In this document: positions 17,737 through 25,924 of the stretch, piece after piece
Numbering within the stretch: position 1 is the first letter of the stretch
Layout of the letters: each line of letters starts with the position of its first letter
Origin: CAVPNY01 sp963706905
Lineage (GTDB): Bacteria; Chloroflexota; Anaerolineae; Anaerolineales; UBA4823
Direction of reading: 5' to 3'
Length of the DNA stretch: 64,000 nucleotides
NCBI GenBank assembly: GCA_963706905.1
Contig: CAVPNY010000015.1
Location: 124,001-188,000, forward strand
The notes under the pieces: generated by a model
Database searches by the model: none
The model's input: only the letters and a program-made list of their open reading frames with translations
What the model was told of the DNA's origin: nothing
Position numbers and translations under genes: made by a program

Positions 17737-18104
17737 ACAACCAGGTGATGCTCTCTATGATTTTGATCACCCTCGCGCTGGTTTTTTATTCGATTGGAGT
17801 GTGGAGCGAACGCCTGGCAGGCCGGTTGAAGGGCTGGCACCTGATATTCTTTTGGGGTGGGTTGGTCTTTGATACGATTGGCACCGGCATGATGATGGAG
17901 ATGGCCGGTCGGCTGACCGCTGACCTGCATGGGGTGACTGGGGTGCTGGCGATTGCCCTCATGCTGGTGCATGCCATTTGGGCAACCGTGGTCTTGCTAC
18001 GGAAAGATGAGCGTGCCATTCTCAATTTTCACAAATTCAGTCTGGTGGTCTGGCTGATCTGGTTGGTGCCCTACTTCAGTGGTTTCTTCTTATCCATGGA
18101 GTGA
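17733..18104 (+). CDS. TIGR03987 (HsmA) family membrane protein
   Basis: 123 aa with four transmembrane helices and His residues on or near helices 2-4 (HGVTG, HAIWA, FHKFS). Function is unknown for the family. The ATG overlaps the stop of the aconitase-X small subunit (ATGA), so it ends the UbiD-AcnX operon. Whether it takes part in isoprenoid synthesis is not known. It converges with the Nudix gene, with only 3 bp between the stops. Confidence 0.75.
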   Translation: MNNQVMLSMILITLALVFYSIGVWSERLAGRLKGWHLIFFWGGLVFDTIGTGMMMEMAGRLTADLHGVTGVLAIALMLVHAIWATVVLLRKDERAILNFHKFSLVVWLIWLVPYFSGFFLSME

Positions 18105-18107
18105 TGA

Positions 18108-18590
18108 TTAGAACTCGAAGCCATTCTCCTGATAGAAAACCAGCAAATCAGGATCGGTGTGATCTCGAATACGCTCTGCTGCCAGGATTAATCGCAGCAG
18201 CCAGTGATCGGCGTGCAGAAAAGCCCTGGCTTCTTCGGCAGTCACCCAGTGAAATTCGGAGTGTTCCCAGCTTTTCCGGATAGAATCTGGTTCGTTGATC
18301 GAACAACAATACAATACCCCCAGCATCTCATACTCAGGCCGGGCGGGGCCGCGATAAAAGTGGGTGGATCCCAGGATGAACTCGATCTGGATATCCACGC
18401 CAAGCTCTTCACGGACTTCGCGAATTAGCGCTTCGGTGAAGCTTTCCCCCTGGTCGACGCGACCCGTGACACACTCATACTCACCTGCAGCAAAATCTTT
18501 TTCTGGGGAACGTTGTAATATAAGATATCGATGGTCAGTTGGGTGGCGGATCAAGGCGCCAACCATGGCGAGGAAACGTCCGGGTGGCAT
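18108..18590 (-). CDS. Nudix hydrolase
   Basis: 160 aa. The Nudix box is complete: G43, E49 and REVREELG at 57-64. This is the metal-binding helix that hydrolyses nucleoside diphosphates linked to another moiety. The region after the box carries HFYRGPARPEYEM, which does not resolve the substrate. It lies 13 bp downstream of the SpoIIE-type phosphatase gene, so it is probably the last gene of that minus-strand operon. Confidence 0.87.
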   Translation of the reverse strand: MPPGRFLAMVGALIRHPTDHRYLILQRSPEKDFAAGEYECVTGRVDQGESFTEALIREVREELGVDIQIEFILGSTHFYRGPARPEYEMLGVLYCCSINEPDSIRKSWEHSEFHWVTAEEARAFLHADHWLLRLILAAERIRDHTDPDLLVFYQENGFEF

Positions 18591-18603
18591 TGGTTACTCC
18601 TGG

Positions 18604-21045
18604 TTATAAAATGCGGGTTCTGCCTGCACGAAACTGGCTGACCTCTAGAGGTTTTTCTTTCGCTTTCTTCCTGTCGGGTCTCTCCAGCTCTTGCGCCAGG
18701 AAGACCAGGGTGATATCGTCGATCTGGGGCTGTCCCAGAGCATGGGCGTACACCCTGGCGAGCAGGTTGTCCTGGACCTGTACAGCGGCACGACCACGCA
18801 CCTCATGGATGGCTTCCAGCACTCGTTCGATCCCTAGTTGGTCGCCATGCTGGTCCATAGCATCCGTGACTCCATCTGTATACAGAAAAAGTAACTCACC
18901 AGGTTCGATGTTGATCTCCCCGGGTTCCCAATGGCTTTCTTCCGAGATGCCCAGGGGGATGCCGGTGGCGATCAGGGATGTATCAACAGACTCCGGCGCG
19001 GTGGAGATAAGGTAGGGGGGTGGGTGCCCAGCGTTGCAGTAAGACAAGCGCCCGCTGACTGGGTCGAGTGTCCCGTAGAACAGGGTGACAAACATGCCCA
19101 CATCAACATCGGTTATCAGACGCTGGTTGGCCATCTGTAAAACACGCTGCGGTTGGTCCGGATAGTCGGTGGCGTATGTGCGGATCAGAGTGCGGATGAG
19201 CGCCATCATCAAAGCCGCCCCCATGCCCTTGTCCACTACATCTGCAATAACGATCCCCAGTCGACCATCTGGTAGGGAAATGAAGTCATAATAGTCGCCG
19301 GCTGTTTCGCGGGCTGGTCGCCAGGTTGCTGCGAGCTGCCAGCCAGGCAAATCGGGTGGAGCATAGGGCAGCAAGCTAGCCTGCACCCTGCCAGCCAGCA
19401 CCAGCTCCTGGCGGCGCACCGTGACTGCCAGCAGGGCGCGCGCCGCCTGGTTTAGGAATCCGATCAATTGAAGCTCGCGCTCACGCTGCTCGGTAAACAG
19501 GATCTCGCTCTGCGGCTCGTCGGAGAGTGTTACCACTCCGACAGGCTTGCGGCCCGGTATCTTGAGAGGAATGGCACGCAGCATGCTGCGCTCGCCTTCC
19601 TGGCCGCGCAGGGGAATCTCCTGGCGGTAGGCGCGCGCTTCGATGCGGTCAGCGGTAGTAGGGATGTCCAGATCATTCCAGAATTCACCGACCTCGTCCA
19701 GTCCAGGCTGCCCGATCAATCGAAGCATGTTCTCCTGAGGCAGGGCGTACCAGATTTGAGCTTCCTGAATGCCAAAGGCTGCCGACAGGCCGCGCTGCAG
19801 GAAACTGACCGCCTCCGCCAGGTACTGAGAGGCGTATATTGAGTTAATCGTGGCTGGCAGGATATCGGCTCGCGATTGGCGATCACCCTGTTGGATGGTG
19901 GATTCCAGGTAACCGATGGCTGAATCCCAGCGTCCGACCATGGTGAGCACGTGCCCGACGCGCCCTGGCGTAAAATGGTCAAGCAAGAATTGGCGGTAGA
20001 TCAGGTTTTGCAGGCGATAGCTATCCTCATCAACTGTCTCAACAATCCCCGTAAGGTAGAGCGGGTCCAGGTCGGGGGAGAGCGGCAACGGCAGTTCCGA
20101 ACGGGGCACGGCATCGCGTTCCAGGAGCATCAAGATGCACTGTAACAGGTCGGGGTCTTCCTCGATCAGGCGGATGGCTTCCAGCAGCGGAGCATACTGG
20201 AGCACATCGTAGCGCAGAAACTTGTGGATGATTGCAGCGGTATCCCGTGAGCGCAGGGTGCGAGAAGTCCTGAGCGTAGCGATCTCAGCGCAGCGCTGGG
20301 TCAGGCGGCGGATAAGGTAAAGATCGCCGCTGGCGGCTTGCTGCAGGTGCTGACGGGCAGGACGGGTTGCGTAGATTCGATCCTCAGTCAGAAACTCCTC
20401 GATCAGTGCCAGGCTATCTACCTCGGAGAGGTCGCCGACGAAGACACGACGAGCGATGCCGCGAAAAGGCGAGGATTCTCCCACCGCCAAGGTCGCCAGA
20501 CTGAGCGCGCCGGAGACCAAGACAGAGCTGTGATGCTCAAGCGTTTGCTGGTCCATGTAGGCAGCTCTTAGCGAGGTCAACAATGCCTGGACCAGGTCGA
20601 GGGGCAAAGCTTCCAGCGGGTCGATGATCAAGACCAGATCTCTCTCGAGAAGCTCGAGGTACTCTGCCAGGAATCCACGGAAGACAGCGCTGGAAGCCTC
20701 CTCTTCACCAGGTGTTGGCAAAGAAAGGCCGGTTTTCTCAGTCAGGTGCCGTGCGGTCAGGCGAATCAGGTCGGCGAAGAAAGCCTGTTGAGAAGATACG
20801 CGCACTTCTTGCAGGTTGATGTAGGCGCAGGTCCAGCCCAGAATGGGCGCCATGTGCTGCTCGAGATAGTGGAGTAGCAGGGTCTTACCGCACAGGCGCG
20901 GCCCCAGCAAGGCGCAGTAAATGCCTTCTTCCACACTATGGACGATCTCCTCGACGGCGTGGCGATGGTAGCGCACGATTGCGGGAATATCCCGGGTCGA
21001 CTCGAACTCAGCGGCATTTTCGCTGGAGGCGTTAAAGCCGCTCAT
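18604..21045 (-). CDS. AAA-like ATPase-GAF-PP2C (SpoIIE) signalling phosphatase
   Basis: 813 aa. N-terminal AAA-like NTPase with Walker A GPRLCGKT (48-55) and a Walker B-like LVLIIDPLEAL. A GAF-like sensor domain follows (about 400-540), then a SpoIIE/PP2C phosphatase domain (about 570-790). Metal-binding aspartates lie in ETAGDYYDF, VIADVVDKGMGAA and FLYTDGVTDA. Such proteins usually dephosphorylate an anti-anti-sigma factor in a partner-switching cascade, but no STAS or RsbW-like gene is adjacent. Its start overlaps the end of the upstream ATPase gene by 14 bp, which suggests the two work together. Confidence 0.85.
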   Translation of the reverse strand: MSGFNASSENAAEFESTRDIPAIVRYHRHAVEEIVHSVEEGIYCALLGPRLCGKTLLLHYLEQHMAPILGWTCAYINLQEVRVSSQQAFFADLIRLTARHLTEKTGLSLPTPGEEEASSAVFRGFLAEYLELLERDLVLIIDPLEALPLDLVQALLTSLRAAYMDQQTLEHHSSVLVSGALSLATLAVGESSPFRGIARRVFVGDLSEVDSLALIEEFLTEDRIYATRPARQHLQQAASGDLYLIRRLTQRCAEIATLRTSRTLRSRDTAAIIHKFLRYDVLQYAPLLEAIRLIEEDPDLLQCILMLLERDAVPRSELPLPLSPDLDPLYLTGIVETVDEDSYRLQNLIYRQFLLDHFTPGRVGHVLTMVGRWDSAIGYLESTIQQGDRQSRADILPATINSIYASQYLAEAVSFLQRGLSAAFGIQEAQIWYALPQENMLRLIGQPGLDEVGEFWNDLDIPTTADRIEARAYRQEIPLRGQEGERSMLRAIPLKIPGRKPVGVVTLSDEPQSEILFTEQRERELQLIGFLNQAARALLAVTVRRQELVLAGRVQASLLPYAPPDLPGWQLAATWRPARETAGDYYDFISLPDGRLGIVIADVVDKGMGAALMMALIRTLIRTYATDYPDQPQRVLQMANQRLITDVDVGMFVTLFYGTLDPVSGRLSYCNAGHPPPYLISTAPESVDTSLIATGIPLGISEESHWEPGEINIEPGELLFLYTDGVTDAMDQHGDQLGIERVLEAIHEVRGRAAVQVQDNLLARVYAHALGQPQIDDITLVFLAQELERPDRKKAKEKPLEVSQFRAGRTRIL

Positions 21046-22543
21046 AACCTTCCTCTTTTACTTTTCGGAAAAGGTAGCTCAGATCATAGGTCTGGTGCAG
21101 GACCTTGGTGAAGACGGGAGATGTGAAATAGAACTCTTTGCCTTTGCGATGGATCACGCCAGCCAGGGTGAGTACATTGCATGCATCATCCAGGGCAGTT
21201 TGCGGCAGAATGATGCCAGCCTTGTGTAAGATGCTATCGATCTCCTCCAATCCGAAGCCTTTTGAGCTGGCTTCCTCGGCTGACATCAGGATAGCATATA
21301 TAATCGCCTTCTCCCGGTTTTCTGTATTCTGCATGAAGGAGGTGAGAAGATGGCTGGTGAAGCCCTCATCGGAGTAAACGTCGAACAGGCTGTCTGGGCT
21401 GATCTCACGCTGCCCGGTTTGGTCGAGGCGGCGTAGCAGTATGGTGCAATAATACTGGATCAGGTTTGGATGACCGGCAGTTTCGGAATAGATGCGGCTG
21501 ACCACCTCTTCCTCATTGCGGATATGCACACGCAGGTTTTCCATGGGTGTAGCGATCAACTCCCGCGCCTGCTGGCGGGTGAATTCGCTCAGGCGGATCT
21601 CCTGAGCGAAGTTATAAAATGGCGAATCAAGCATGTATTGCTCGCGCATGGCCTCGCGAAAACCGGCAATGATGTACTGGCATGCGCCCTTGTTTGAGGA
21701 GGCGCGCAGCATGCGGAACAGCTCCCAGTCGCCGCGCTGCATGATCACCAGGTTATCTACCTCGTCCAGCAGGAAGATGATCTTGGCTTTATAGACCTGC
21801 CGCATGCGCTCAAGGAAATTTGGGAAAAAGAAAACGTACTTCTGCATGTGCACGCGGGGCAGCTCGCGTGGGTTAAGCTTACGTACCACCTCGCGGATGT
21901 AATCGTCAGTGCTGAGCAAGTCGCTGCACTCCAGGTAGACCACCCGCGCTTCATCTTCTCGTTCTTTGAGGATGCGCTCGATCTCACGTAGCAAGGAGGT
22001 TTTGCCGATGCGGCGGATACCCAGGATAGTGTGGTTGGAATCGGGGTTGGCCAGGATGCGGGATGTCTCGTATTCGCGCCCGAAGAAGCGGCTGCCGGTG
22101 ACAGGGGCGCGCGTTTCATAGGGTGACAGGAAGGAGATCGGCACCTGGGTCGAGATCATGTCCAACAGCTCACCACTGGGACGGCGTGAAGCGGTAATGC
22201 GTTTTTGTTCCTCGCCGCCGACCAGCACCAGGTTGTAGTTCAGACTGGTCTTGTGTTTGAAGAGCGGGAAGCTGTTGCCATCCAGCAGCACCAGCACGAT
22301 CTGGCGGCTCAGGTTGCGCTCGCGCACCACGTCTCCCAGACTCTGCATCAGGTGCTCGGCGCTGACGCCGTCCATATCTTTGGCTTTGACCCAAACGACC
22401 GGCGTGCGGTTGGTCAGGCGCAGCTTCCACGAGGATAAATCTGTATAGTAGACGCTATATCCCAGGCTGGGGTTGCCTTCGCGGACGGTGTAGCCTAACT
22501 CGTCGTTGAACAGGCGCAACAAGCGCGGCCAGTCTTTTTGCAT
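21032..22543 (-). CDS. STAND/archaeal-type AAA ATPase with unusual N-terminal domain
   Basis: 503 aa. Residues 1-145 form an alpha/beta domain I do not recognise (VVWVKAKD and IVLVLLDG strands). A linker ending FFGRE leads to Walker A GIRRIGKTS (175-183), Walker B KIIFLLDEVDNL and a sensor-like IIAGFREAMRE. A winged-helix-type C-terminus (about 410-500) follows. The GRExE-GIRRIGKTS arrangement is typical of STAND and archaeal ATPases. It is the first gene of the operon that also encodes the SpoIIE phosphatase and Nudix hydrolase, so it is a likely sensor input module. Confidence 0.75.
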   Translation of the reverse strand: MQKDWPRLLRLFNDELGYTVREGNPSLGYSVYYTDLSSWKLRLTNRTPVVWVKAKDMDGVSAEHLMQSLGDVVRERNLSRQIVLVLLDGNSFPLFKHKTSLNYNLVLVGGEEQKRITASRRPSGELLDMISTQVPISFLSPYETRAPVTGSRFFGREYETSRILANPDSNHTILGIRRIGKTSLLREIERILKEREDEARVVYLECSDLLSTDDYIREVVRKLNPRELPRVHMQKYVFFFPNFLERMRQVYKAKIIFLLDEVDNLVIMQRGDWELFRMLRASSNKGACQYIIAGFREAMREQYMLDSPFYNFAQEIRLSEFTRQQARELIATPMENLRVHIRNEEEVVSRIYSETAGHPNLIQYYCTILLRRLDQTGQREISPDSLFDVYSDEGFTSHLLTSFMQNTENREKAIIYAILMSAEEASSKGFGLEEIDSILHKAGIILPQTALDDACNVLTLAGVIHRKGKEFYFTSPVFTKVLHQTYDLSYLFRKVKEEGYERL

Positions 22544-22844
22544 ATCACCTCAGCATTTACTCTTTTTATTGTTGATTGATCGCCTTGGTATTCTTGTTTA
22601 CGGGGATCTCAGGCGGAGAAGTAATCTTCAGTGTGGTGTCGAAAAGGCGCAAACCCTGGAAGTGTCCGAATTATAGCCTATCTGCAGAAATTGATAAGAT
22701 CCAATGCTTACCTGCTGCATAAATTAAATCATGTACAAGTGCAGGCGGTTGGACCAGGAAGGTAGGTAAATGGTACCAATGGACCCCGCCATCCTATTTC
22801 CAGGTTCACTCTGCGCGTATAATGGGTCAGGGAAGCAAGCAGAA
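22544..22844. promoter_or_regulatory. Divergent control region with -10 box at 22818
   Basis: About 300 bp between the divergent STAND ATPase and the secreted lysozyme-fold gene. On the plus strand a consensus TATAAT lies at 22818-22823 without a good -35. If it is used, the transcript would begin near 22830 and the start codon at 22845 would be the right one. Apart from this I see no structured element or gene here. Confidence 0.45.
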
Positions 22845-23711
22845 ATGCTGGATATTATTAAAGACCGGATAACATGGCTGGCTCTAATCGCCGGACTGGT
22901 TCTGGGCAGCGTATTTTCCATACGCGTAGAGGCATCTTCTCAGTCTGCAGCCATCCAGGTGATCTATCTCCCGCTCGGCTTGAAATCTGCCGCGCCGTTT
23001 TCTGACCGCTATTTCTCAACCCTGCCGCCCGGATCAGTCCTGCCTGGTGATGCCGAGTGCGCCGCGGCGGTCAAGCCGCGCGCGGAGAATAAGGGCGATA
23101 ACCTGCCTTTTAATTCTCAAGCTGGAAACCAGGGAGTGGCGGAGGACTTCTTCACCCCCGGCAGCGGCGATCCGCGTGCGAACACCGAGATCGGTGTGCG
23201 GGTGGACGGGGCCTTCACCGGTTCGACGGATGAAATTCTGCAGTGGGCGGCTTGCAAGTGGGGCATCGACGAGGATCTTGTCCGGGCGCAGGCAGCCATC
23301 GAGAGCTGGTGGCATCAAGACGCCATGGGCGACTGGGGCAGCGATGCGAGCCGCTGCCCGCCAGGGCACGGACTGGGCGTCGACGGCGAGCCAGGGCTCT
23401 GTCCGGAGAGCTGGGGGTTGCTGCAAACTCGCTACCCATACGAGCAGTCCGCCTGGCCGGGGATGGCCAACTCATCAGCATTCAACACCGATACCGCCTA
23501 TGCGATCTGGCGGGCATGCTTTGAGGGCTATGAATGGTGGCTTAATGATGTGGAGCGGGGCGAGGAGTATGGCGCCGGAGACGCGTGGGGCTGCATCGGG
23601 CGCTGGTTCGCCGGACGCTGGCATACCCAACCTGCAGAAGAATATATCCTGCGGGTGCAGGATACCTTGAGCGAGCGCATCTGGGAGCAGCCTGATTTTC
23701 AGGAACCGTAA
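22845..23711 (+). CDS. Secreted lysozyme/transglycosylase-fold protein
   Basis: 288 aa from ATG 22845. An open frame extends to 22770, but the -10 box at 22818 argues for the shorter form. A signal peptide (about 8-31) is followed by a low-complexity linker. A C-terminal domain (about 130-285) then resembles SLT/lysozyme-like enzymes: VRAQAAIESWWHQDA offers a catalytic Glu and SWGLLQTR resembles the S-GLMQ motif. It is rich in Trp and has paired Cys in PPGHG--GLCPESWG, consistent with an extracytoplasmic fold. The substrate is inferred to be peptidoglycan or a glycan. It stands alone. Confidence 0.6.
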   Translation: MLDIIKDRITWLALIAGLVLGSVFSIRVEASSQSAAIQVIYLPLGLKSAAPFSDRYFSTLPPGSVLPGDAECAAAVKPRAENKGDNLPFNSQAGNQGVAEDFFTPGSGDPRANTEIGVRVDGAFTGSTDEILQWAACKWGIDEDLVRAQAAIESWWHQDAMGDWGSDASRCPPGHGLGVDGEPGLCPESWGLLQTRYPYEQSAWPGMANSSAFNTDTAYAIWRACFEGYEWWLNDVERGEEYGAGDAWGCIGRWFAGRWHTQPAEEYILRVQDTLSERIWEQPDFQEP

Positions 23712-23752
23712 GGGGTGCACTGCTAGACTCTGCATAGCGGGTCAGCTTGGGC

Positions 23753-23758
23753 TATACT
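23753..23758 (+). promoter_or_regulatory. Likely -10 box of the tRNA-Gly locus
   Basis: TATACT lies 13 bp before the tRNA-like 5' half at 23771. No convincing -35 was found at 17 bp. The position implies that transcription starts ahead of the 5' half and runs through it into the full tRNA. Confidence 0.4.
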
Positions 23759-23770
23759 AGGGGCGCTCAG

Positions 23771-23804
23771 GCGGGCGTCGCCAAGTGGTAAGGCATCGGT
23801 CTTC
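23771..23804 (+). other. tRNA-Gly-like 5' half (truncated tRNA)
   Basis: The sequence begins with acceptor strand GCGGGCG, continues with a D-arm of the form GCCAAGTGGTAAGGC and an anticodon-stem 5' strand. It stops in the loop at CTTC, where CTTCCAA would give anticodon TCC. No matching 3' half follows. Its acceptor strand pairs perfectly over 7 bp with the 3' acceptor strand of the full tRNA-Gly at 23883-23889. Confidence 0.5.
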
Positions 23805-23819
23805 AGGCGTCCCTGACCT

Positions 23820-23890
23820 GCGGCGGTAACTCAATGGTAGAGTTCTAGCCTTCCAAGCTGATATTGCCGGTTCGAATCCGGTCGCCCGCT
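23820..23890 (+). tRNA. tRNA-Gly (TCC)
   Basis: D-stem ACTC/GAGT, anticodon loop CTTCCAA (anticodon TCC), T-arm GCCGG-TTCGAAT-CCGGT, discriminator T at 23890, and no encoded CCA (CTA follows). The acceptor stem 5' strand GCGGCGG against 3' CGCCCGC leaves mismatches at 5:68 and 6:67, and the anticodon stem has one mismatch and one wobble. It may be slightly decayed or carry sequence errors. Confidence 0.8.
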
Positions 23891-24023
23891 CTAATAGAAG
23901 TATTAAGCACAAAGTGGACGGTGTTGATGCGGTCCACTGCGCTCCAACATCCCTTTTCCTTCCAAATTTCGGAAAGCCCCTCAAGTTATTTGTATTTAGT
24001 TGGGAATGTTCCCTTTTCTTTTT

Positions 24024-25490
24024 TCAAAGCAAAAGTTCGCTGGCGCTCAGGATCATAAATGGGATCACCCATGCAAAATAACTCGAATATAAAACCGAGT
24101 TGAAGTCCACAATAATAGCGGAAAACAGCAGCGCGGCCAGATAGCGGCTAACTTTTTCTTTCCAGGCGACGACATACACCAGCCCGATCATCCCCAACAG
24201 GAAGATCCTGGCCGGCAACCCGGACCAGCCTAGCAGCGCATCTATCGACAAGGCTTCGAATGTGTCACTTGGGTTTCGGGTCACAGAAAAGAGAATGGAA
24301 AGGATAAATCCTCTCCAGTTCCAGACGATGAACGGAAGCGAAACCAGCAGGGGAATGCCGATGATTGCCAATCCAGCGCTGAGAACTGGCTTAATCGATC
24401 GGGGATTGCTTTCTTTCCAGACCCAGATCAGATATACGGGCAGCAAGAAAACAGACAGATGTTTGAATCCGATCGAAAGGCCCAGCAAGAGACAAGATAG
24501 CAACCTGTGCCGGTCGAAAAGTGTAACCGACAGGATCAAAAAGAAGATCGGAATAAAATCATAATCATTGCTGATGGCGATGTCCGCAGACCAGCGATTG
24601 AACAACCAGAAGCAGGCTGCAAAAACGGCAAAGAAGATCGTGATCCGTTGGCGGAAGGGAATCAAGAATAGTGCAGAGGCGATCAATAAATTGAAAATCA
24701 AGAAGATCACTTGCCATAACGCCAGCCAGTCGCTGAAAACGCTCAAACCGGCAGCCCGAGTCAGCCATGAGAGAATGTAGATCACAGGTAGATAAGTTGC
24801 GTAGTCGGCATTCTCGGCAAGATTGCCAGCCAGGACACGTTCATATGGATTGGTGTTGTTGTAAAGACGCGCCCCCTCACGAAAAACAGAAAAAATATCT
24901 AACTCTGTCGGATCTCCCCGTCTTGTCTCCCAAAGTGATGTGTGGACCCATGCTCCTGCAATCAGGATCAGGATCAAGAGTAATATCGCAATTGTTCCCG
25001 TGTTACTCTGATCATGGCTCAGCAGGCTCAACGCAATTAGCGCCAGACAGCCGAACCCGAAGAGCCACCACACAAAGGGGATGAATGGGATCAGGGATGG
25101 ATAGAAGATAGCGGTCTGGATGTGGGGTAAAGAGGTCAGGATGGCGATCCCAAGGATACAGGCCAGCAGAGCCGCATAAAAAACGATCGCTGCGATTCCC
25201 GGTCTGACCAGCCACTGGTCGAGATGTGAGAGGATTTTCTTGGCAGTGGGTCGTTTGGGACGCATTAAGGCTAACCAAAACATGCTCAAGGCTGCCACCG
25301 CGACCACGCCAGCGCCGATCAGACGCCCGGCGGAGTACGAGAATACGAGCGTGGATTCAGCTTCACTGCGCCAGAGAAGGAGAAGAACCAGCACAACTCC
25401 GCTAATCAGTGCGCTGAAAAAGAAGAACAGGCGTAAGATGGTGAGTTTATTCAATTCTGCCGGCAATCGGGATGTTCCTGGTATGGTCAT
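24024..25490 (-). CDS. Polytopic membrane glycosyltransferase-like protein (GT87/DUF2029-like)
   Basis: 488 aa with roughly 12 hydrophobic helices. Charged residues lie in extracytoplasmic loops after the first helices and around YNNTNPYERV (about residues 210-219). The Arg/Asp pattern and the NPY segment in the first large loop recall GT-C fold mannosyltransferases of the DUF2029 group, which transfer sugars from polyprenyl-phosphate donors. Substrate unknown. The gene is alone between two tRNA loci. Assignment is from overall topology only. Confidence 0.6.
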   Translation of the reverse strand: MTIPGTSRLPAELNKLTILRLFFFFSALISGVVLVLLLLWRSEAESTLVFSYSAGRLIGAGVVAVAALSMFWLALMRPKRPTAKKILSHLDQWLVRPGIAAIVFYAALLACILGIAILTSLPHIQTAIFYPSLIPFIPFVWWLFGFGCLALIALSLLSHDQSNTGTIAILLLILILIAGAWVHTSLWETRRGDPTELDIFSVFREGARLYNNTNPYERVLAGNLAENADYATYLPVIYILSWLTRAAGLSVFSDWLALWQVIFLIFNLLIASALFLIPFRQRITIFFAVFAACFWLFNRWSADIAISNDYDFIPIFFLILSVTLFDRHRLLSCLLLGLSIGFKHLSVFLLPVYLIWVWKESNPRSIKPVLSAGLAIIGIPLLVSLPFIVWNWRGFILSILFSVTRNPSDTFEALSIDALLGWSGLPARIFLLGMIGLVYVVAWKEKVSRYLAALLFSAIIVDFNSVLYSSYFAWVIPFMILSASELLL

Positions 25491-25548
25491 TAATTATACC
25501 AAGTGGTTCGGTGTGGTCGATTCCGGGATTGCCTGGATTTTTGATGCG

Positions 25549-25577
25549 TTGACTTTCGGGGCGTTGCCGGATAGAAT
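25549..25577 (+). promoter_or_regulatory. Sigma70-type promoter of tRNA-Met
   Basis: TTGACT at 25549-25554, a 17-bp spacer, and TAGAAT at 25572-25577. The predicted start near 25584 lies about 16 bases before the tRNA. Confidence 0.75.
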
Positions 25578-25599
25578 CATCCCAAATGAAAAGTAGATC

Positions 25600-25671
25600 G
25601 GGCCCGTAGCTCAGCGGCAGAGCGGACGGCTCATAACCGTTTGGTCGAAGGTTCGAATCCTTCCGGGCCCA
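25600..25671 (+). tRNA. tRNA-Met (CAT)
   Basis: Acceptor GGGCCCG pairs with CGGGCCC. D-arm GCTC/GAGC, anticodon loop CTCATAA with anticodon CAT, T-arm GAAGG-TTCGAAT-CCTTC, discriminator A, no encoded CCA. The first acceptor pair (G-C) argues against initiator tRNA in most bacteria, so this is an elongator Met, or an Ile2 tRNA if the C34 is modified to lysidine. Confidence 0.9.
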
Positions 25672-25924
25672 TATTCTGTTTTTAGATTTGTTCGAGTAAG
25701 TTTTTTATCCTTGGGGGTTCTTTGTTCGGATACTAAGAAATTTGCCAAAACACCATGAAAATTGAAAATTAATCTCTCGATTTTCAGGATCGATTTGAGC
25801 GATTTGTTGCCCTTATCCTAGCGTGTCTTTGGTAAAATCATTTCCTCAAGCCGTTTATTGTCCGATGTGTTGGCGGTAAATCAATTCCACTCGTATGAAT
25901 GAAACCTCGTTGTTGAAAAGATAG

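Noticed and set aside
23757..23984. 75-aa frame containing RATGFEPAISAWKARTLPLSYRR on the minus strand
   Set aside because: This is the well-known spurious translation of a tRNA gene. The sequence is the tRNA-Gly at 23820-23890.
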